Shown one piece after another: positions 42,863 to 45,379 of a DNA stretch of 45,379 nucleotides. A program made the translations under genes and the position numbers. The notes beneath the pieces are model-generated. The model saw only the letters and a list, made by a program, of their open reading frames with translations. It searched no databases and had not been told where the DNA came from. This DNA is from Magnetococcales bacterium WMHbinv6 (GTDB lineage: Bacteria; Pseudomonadota; Magnetococcia; Magnetococcales; Magnetaquicoccaceae): contig PDZV01000034.1 in the NCBI GenBank assembly GCA_002753135.1, positions 1 through 45,379 of the forward strand, given 5' to 3'. Numbering within the stretch: the first letter of the stretch is position 1; every line of letters begins with the position of its first letter.

Positions 42863-43060
42863 ATGGCAAATTTTATGCTGCTATTTTCCCGCACCCGCCT
42901 GCTGACCGCAACCCTGCTGCTCCTCCTCCTGCTGCTGTTCACCCCCACCTCGCCGCAACTGCTGCCCCTGCTCACCGCCTTCGCCCTCCTGCCTTCCAAC
43001 TCCCTCGCCACTTGCTGCTCCATCAACCCGCCTTGCGCCAATAGGCGAAACTGTTGGTGA
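42863..43060 (+). CDS. Possible small leucine-rich membrane peptide
   Basis: The 65-residue ORF begins MANFMLLFSRTRLL, continues with a run of nine leucines and has several cysteines near the end. One membrane helix is predicted by eye. There is no Shine-Dalgarno before the ATG, and the leucine run comes from a CTG/CTC repeat, so it may be non-coding. No family is recognised. Confidence 0.25.
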   Translation: MANFMLLFSRTRLLTATLLLLLLLLFTPTSPQLLPLLTAFALLPSNSLATCCSINPPCANRRNCW

Positions 43061-43237
43061 TAATATCGCACCTTTTATTATTTTTTATACTCATGATTGC
43101 TTTTTTATTGCTTTGCTGAGCTGATTTGTCTATTTTATTAACTTACAGGTGGTAAATTTCAACAACTGGTCGGAGACTTCTTGTCGATGCAATGACCTGC
43201 AGGCTCAATCACATGGTACAGCAAAGGAGCGATGCAG

Positions 43238-43402
43238 ATGGCGACTAGACACAAAGAGCATGATCCAAGTCGGGCTCAATGTGTGAAGCAGATCGCCAAG
43301 AGAAGAAGGATAACGTTCAGGTATGACTGGTTATCAATTATTCACAAAGACATCATCACTATTATACAAATTATGATTGCTGGGGCATTGTTCAATGATT
43401 GA
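43238..43402 (+). CDS. Small basic ORF coupled to the AAA ATPase
   Basis: A 54-residue ORF begins MATRHKEHDPSRAQ at an ATG 8 nt after AGGAG (43225-43229), an excellent ribosome site. Its stop codon overlaps the start region of the ATPase gene (ATGATTGA, with ATG at 43395 and TGA at 43400), which implies translational coupling. The peptide is basic at first (KQIAKRRRITFRYDW) and hydrophobic at the end (IITIIQIMIAGALF), so it could be a small DNA- or membrane-associated partner. No family is recognised. Confidence 0.5.
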   Translation: MATRHKEHDPSRAQCVKQIAKRRRITFRYDWLSIIHKDIITIIQIMIAGALFND

Positions 43403-45269
43403 ATCTATTTCTCTTTCTGCTGTCGCCTCTTTCAGCGAGACTCCCGAAATACTGAGCGATCTTGCTCAAATCAACTTCATATTTGGAACCAACGGAACGG
43501 GCAAGACGACAATCAGTCGAGTCATCGCCTCCGCAGAAGCGTTTCCATCCTGCTCCGTGTCGTGGAAACAGGGAATACCGCTTCAAACCATTGTCTATAA
43601 CCGCGATTTTGTTGAAAAAAATTTCAGCGGTTCTGCAGAGTTAAAAGGGGTCTTTACGCTGGGCGCTCAACAGGTTGACCTTCTTAGACAAATCGACACG
43701 GAAAGAGATAAACAAAAGAGTTATGAGAAAAAAGTTGCAGAATCAACTAAAAACCTCAAAGGTGAAGATGGAAAAAGCGGTAAGGAAAGAGAGTTAAATT
43801 CCCTTGAAAATCAATTCCAAGAACAATGCTGGAATGCCTTCTCTAAGTACAAAACAAGTCTGACACAAGCGTTCGAAGGGGTACGGAACAGTAAAAAGCT
43901 CTTCAGGAATAAAGTGTTGGAGAAGGCGGCATCCATTTCAGCGGCATTGGTGCCGCTTGCCGACTTGGAACTTCGAGCAAAGACAGTTTTTGGGCAGGCA
44001 CAATCCACCGAAACACCTATTGATTCAATAGAAGTATCGTCAATAGTTGCTTACGAGACAGATCCTATCCTCAAAAAGTGCGTAATCGGTAAAGAGGATG
44101 TCGATATCGCTGCGATGATCAAAAAACTGGGAAACAGCGACTGGGTTCGGGAGGGGCGAACCTTCTATGAGGCCAATGACAACATATGCCCGTTTTGCCA
44201 GCAGACGACGTCGGAATCGTTTTCGATGAGCTTGACTGAATATTTCAATGAAACGTTTGAGAGCGACAATAAGGCTATTACGGAACTGTTGACCAATTAC
44301 AAGATGGTATCGGGGCAACTTCAACAGCAGATTGAGCGCATTATCTCCTCCCCGTCGAGGCTCCTCGATGTCGACAAGCTAAAAAGCGAGAAAAAGCTGC
44401 TGGACGCGAAACTAGCCCTGAATGTCCAGCAGATTGAGACCAAGTCAAAGGAACCCAGCCGAGTTATTGAATTAAATTCAATCGCCAACGAGGCCAAAGC
44501 CATTCAGCTCCTGATCGACGAAGCCAATGCGCTTATTGACAGTCACAATATGATTGTCCGAAACCTGAAGCAAGAGAAAGAACGACTGACGGAAGAAGTA
44601 TGGAAACATTTCCTTGATGTGGATCTCAAGAACGAGTTGGCCAACTATAAGTCGCAATCAGACAATCTGAAAAAAGCGATTGATTCAATTAAAGATGATC
44701 TTAATAAGTTTAACGAAGAAATAATAATCAAACAAAGGGCGATTCAGGAACTGGAAAGGCAGGCGACAAGCATCCAGCCGACGATGGACGAGATAAATGA
44801 GCTGTTATTGTCCTTTGGGTTCCACAGTTTTTCCTTGGCCAAGGCAGCCAATGGCATATCCTACAAACTGGTCCGACCCGACAACTCGGACGCCAAGGAG
44901 ACGCTGAGTGAGGGAGAAAAAACCTTCGTAACCTTCCTCTATTTTTACCACCTTATCAAAGGAAGCAACTCAGAGAGCGGCATCACGACAGATCGCGTCG
45001 TGGTGTTTGACGATCCCGTTTCCAGCCTCGACAGTGACATCCTCTTCATCGTCGGGCACCTAATTAAAAAAGTGTTCAAGGAGATCCGAGACAAAACAGG
45101 AAACATCAAACAGGTATTTGTGTTGACGCACAACGTCTATTTCCATAAAGAAGTGACATTCAACAAGAATAGAAAGCGCAATGGTGAAACGTTCTGGGTA
45201 GTTACCGAGCCTACAAAACATACCAGGATTAAGAAACATGAAACGAATCCGATCCGGACATCTTACTAA
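43395..45269 (+). CDS. AAA_13 zinc-hook ATPase (RloC/PrrC-related), apparently C-terminally truncated
   Basis: The 624-residue protein is an ABC/SMC-type ATPase split by a coiled coil: Walker A GTNGTGKTT (K37), a zinc-hook CPFC (C265/C268) between coiled-coil arms, signature LSEGEKTFVTFLYF, Walker B VVVFDDPVSSLDSD and H-loop LTHN. This is the AAA_13 architecture, which includes the anticodon nucleases RloC and PrrC and other defence ATPases. Relatives usually continue from NPIxTSY into ELLW and about 100 more residues; here a stop follows TSY at once, so the C-terminus is missing. The ATG at 43395 is preferred to a TTG at 43377. The gene is AT-richer than the cas genes, which suggests a separate origin. 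Confidence 0.8.
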   Translation: MIESISLSAVASFSETPEILSDLAQINFIFGTNGTGKTTISRVIASAEAFPSCSVSWKQGIPLQTIVYNRDFVEKNFSGSAELKGVFTLGAQQVDLLRQIDTERDKQKSYEKKVAESTKNLKGEDGKSGKERELNSLENQFQEQCWNAFSKYKTSLTQAFEGVRNSKKLFRNKVLEKAASISAALVPLADLELRAKTVFGQAQSTETPIDSIEVSSIVAYETDPILKKCVIGKEDVDIAAMIKKLGNSDWVREGRTFYEANDNICPFCQQTTSESFSMSLTEYFNETFESDNKAITELLTNYKMVSGQLQQQIERIISSPSRLLDVDKLKSEKKLLDAKLALNVQQIETKSKEPSRVIELNSIANEAKAIQLLIDEANALIDSHNMIVRNLKQEKERLTEEVWKHFLDVDLKNELANYKSQSDNLKKAIDSIKDDLNKFNEEIIIKQRAIQELERQATSIQPTMDEINELLLSFGFHSFSLAKAANGISYKLVRPDNSDAKETLSEGEKTFVTFLYFYHLIKGSNSESGITTDRVVVFDDPVSSLDSDILFIVGHLIKKVFKEIRDKTGNIKQVFVLTHNVYFHKEVTFNKNRKRNGETFWVVTEPTKHTRIKKHETNPIRTSY

Positions 45270-45379
45270 TCAGTGCATTGTTTAGCCGACATTGATATGT
45301 GCAGCGTAGAGGGTTTCAGGGTGTCTGAAAAATCCGGCGATTTTTTCTGGTACACGCTGTAATGATCGCATGAAATGGC
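45270..45379. other. Window-edge sequence after the truncated ATPase
   Basis: These 110 bp contain no gene. The break immediately after the conserved TSY codons suggests a rearrangement border at about 45270, possibly a mobile element whose body lies beyond the window. No terminal inverted repeat or target duplication can be demonstrated from the visible part. Confidence 0.35.

Larger units (their letters stand above)
42468..43237. other. Intergenic region between the array and the ATPase cassette
   Basis: About 770 bp with no convincing gene. 42540-42670 holds inverted and direct repeats described separately. 42580-42625 is AT-rich. A minus-strand frame at 42656-42847 ends in a protein-like stretch (GLEEAMQFLGSPRSLRRQ) and may be the remnant of a gene's 3' end. 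A leucine-rich small ORF lies at 42863-43060. 43060-43220 is AT-rich and probably contains the promoter of the downstream cassette. Confidence 0.5.

Noticed and set aside
45270-45379. Insertion sequence at the right edge
   Set aside because: The ATPase break makes it attractive, but no transposase, terminal inverted repeat or target duplication is visible in 110 bp.

Overview
The window is about 45 kb of moderately GC-rich proteobacterial chromosome. The mix of MetK/AhcY, a full-length HrpA, TerD/TerB/TerC, SulP, Bat proteins, several multi-domain histidine kinases and a corrinoid methyl-transfer operon fits an alphaproteobacterium or a Magnetococcales-like relative. That placement is inference: the window has no rRNA, tRNA or other taxonomic marker.

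Layout. 1-2,739: a 5'-truncated zinc phospholipase C/Het-C-like gene and a tandem SagB-type oxidoreductase facing it. 2,740-5,322: metK-ahcY, the SAM/SAH half of the methyl cycle, closed by a strong intrinsic terminator. 5,336-9,244: hrpA. 9,354-11,398 (minus): a PhoP/PhoQ-type two-component pair. 11,537-17,836 (plus): a tellurite-resistance-type operon (CNNM/CBS protein, two TerD paralogues, TerB, TerC) ending in a SulP transporter that carries a SWIM-like zinc motif after its STAS domain. 17,847-22,371 (minus): batA, a batB-batC fusion and batD, all overlapping. 22,611-25,798 (plus): an FAD-dependent reductase, a one-domain cyclic-nucleotide-binding protein and a Na+/H+ antiporter. 26,002-31,502: a tiny lipoprotein, a large hybrid kinase, a secreted Gly/Tyr/Asn/Gln repeat protein and a HEPN-MNT pair. 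32,176-37,898: a tight operon of RACo-like corrinoid activator, corrinoid protein, UroD-family methyltransferase homologue, DUF1638-like protein and hybrid kinase.

The most unusual part is 37,969-45,379. A broken DUF1640-like gene borders a minimal type I-C CRISPR locus of cas5c, cas8c (with a probable internal cas11c) and cas7c. It has no cas3, cas4, cas1 or cas2 and no leader: the array starts about 6 nt after the cas7 stop codon. Array units recur about every 60 nt and share an 11-nt handle (CGGATTGAAAC). The upstream half of each repeat differs in sequence and length yet almost always forms a perfect hairpin, with inner base pairs that covary between repeats (T-A, C-G, CC-GG, AT-AT). Cas5c keeps its catalytic Tyr/Lys/His, so processing of these guides is plausible. 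Interference by DNA degradation and new spacer acquisition would need genes not in this window. Downstream lie an inverted-repeat region and an AT-richer cassette: a small, previously uncalled ORF translationally coupled to a zinc-hook AAA_13 (RloC/PrrC-related) ATPase that stops early.
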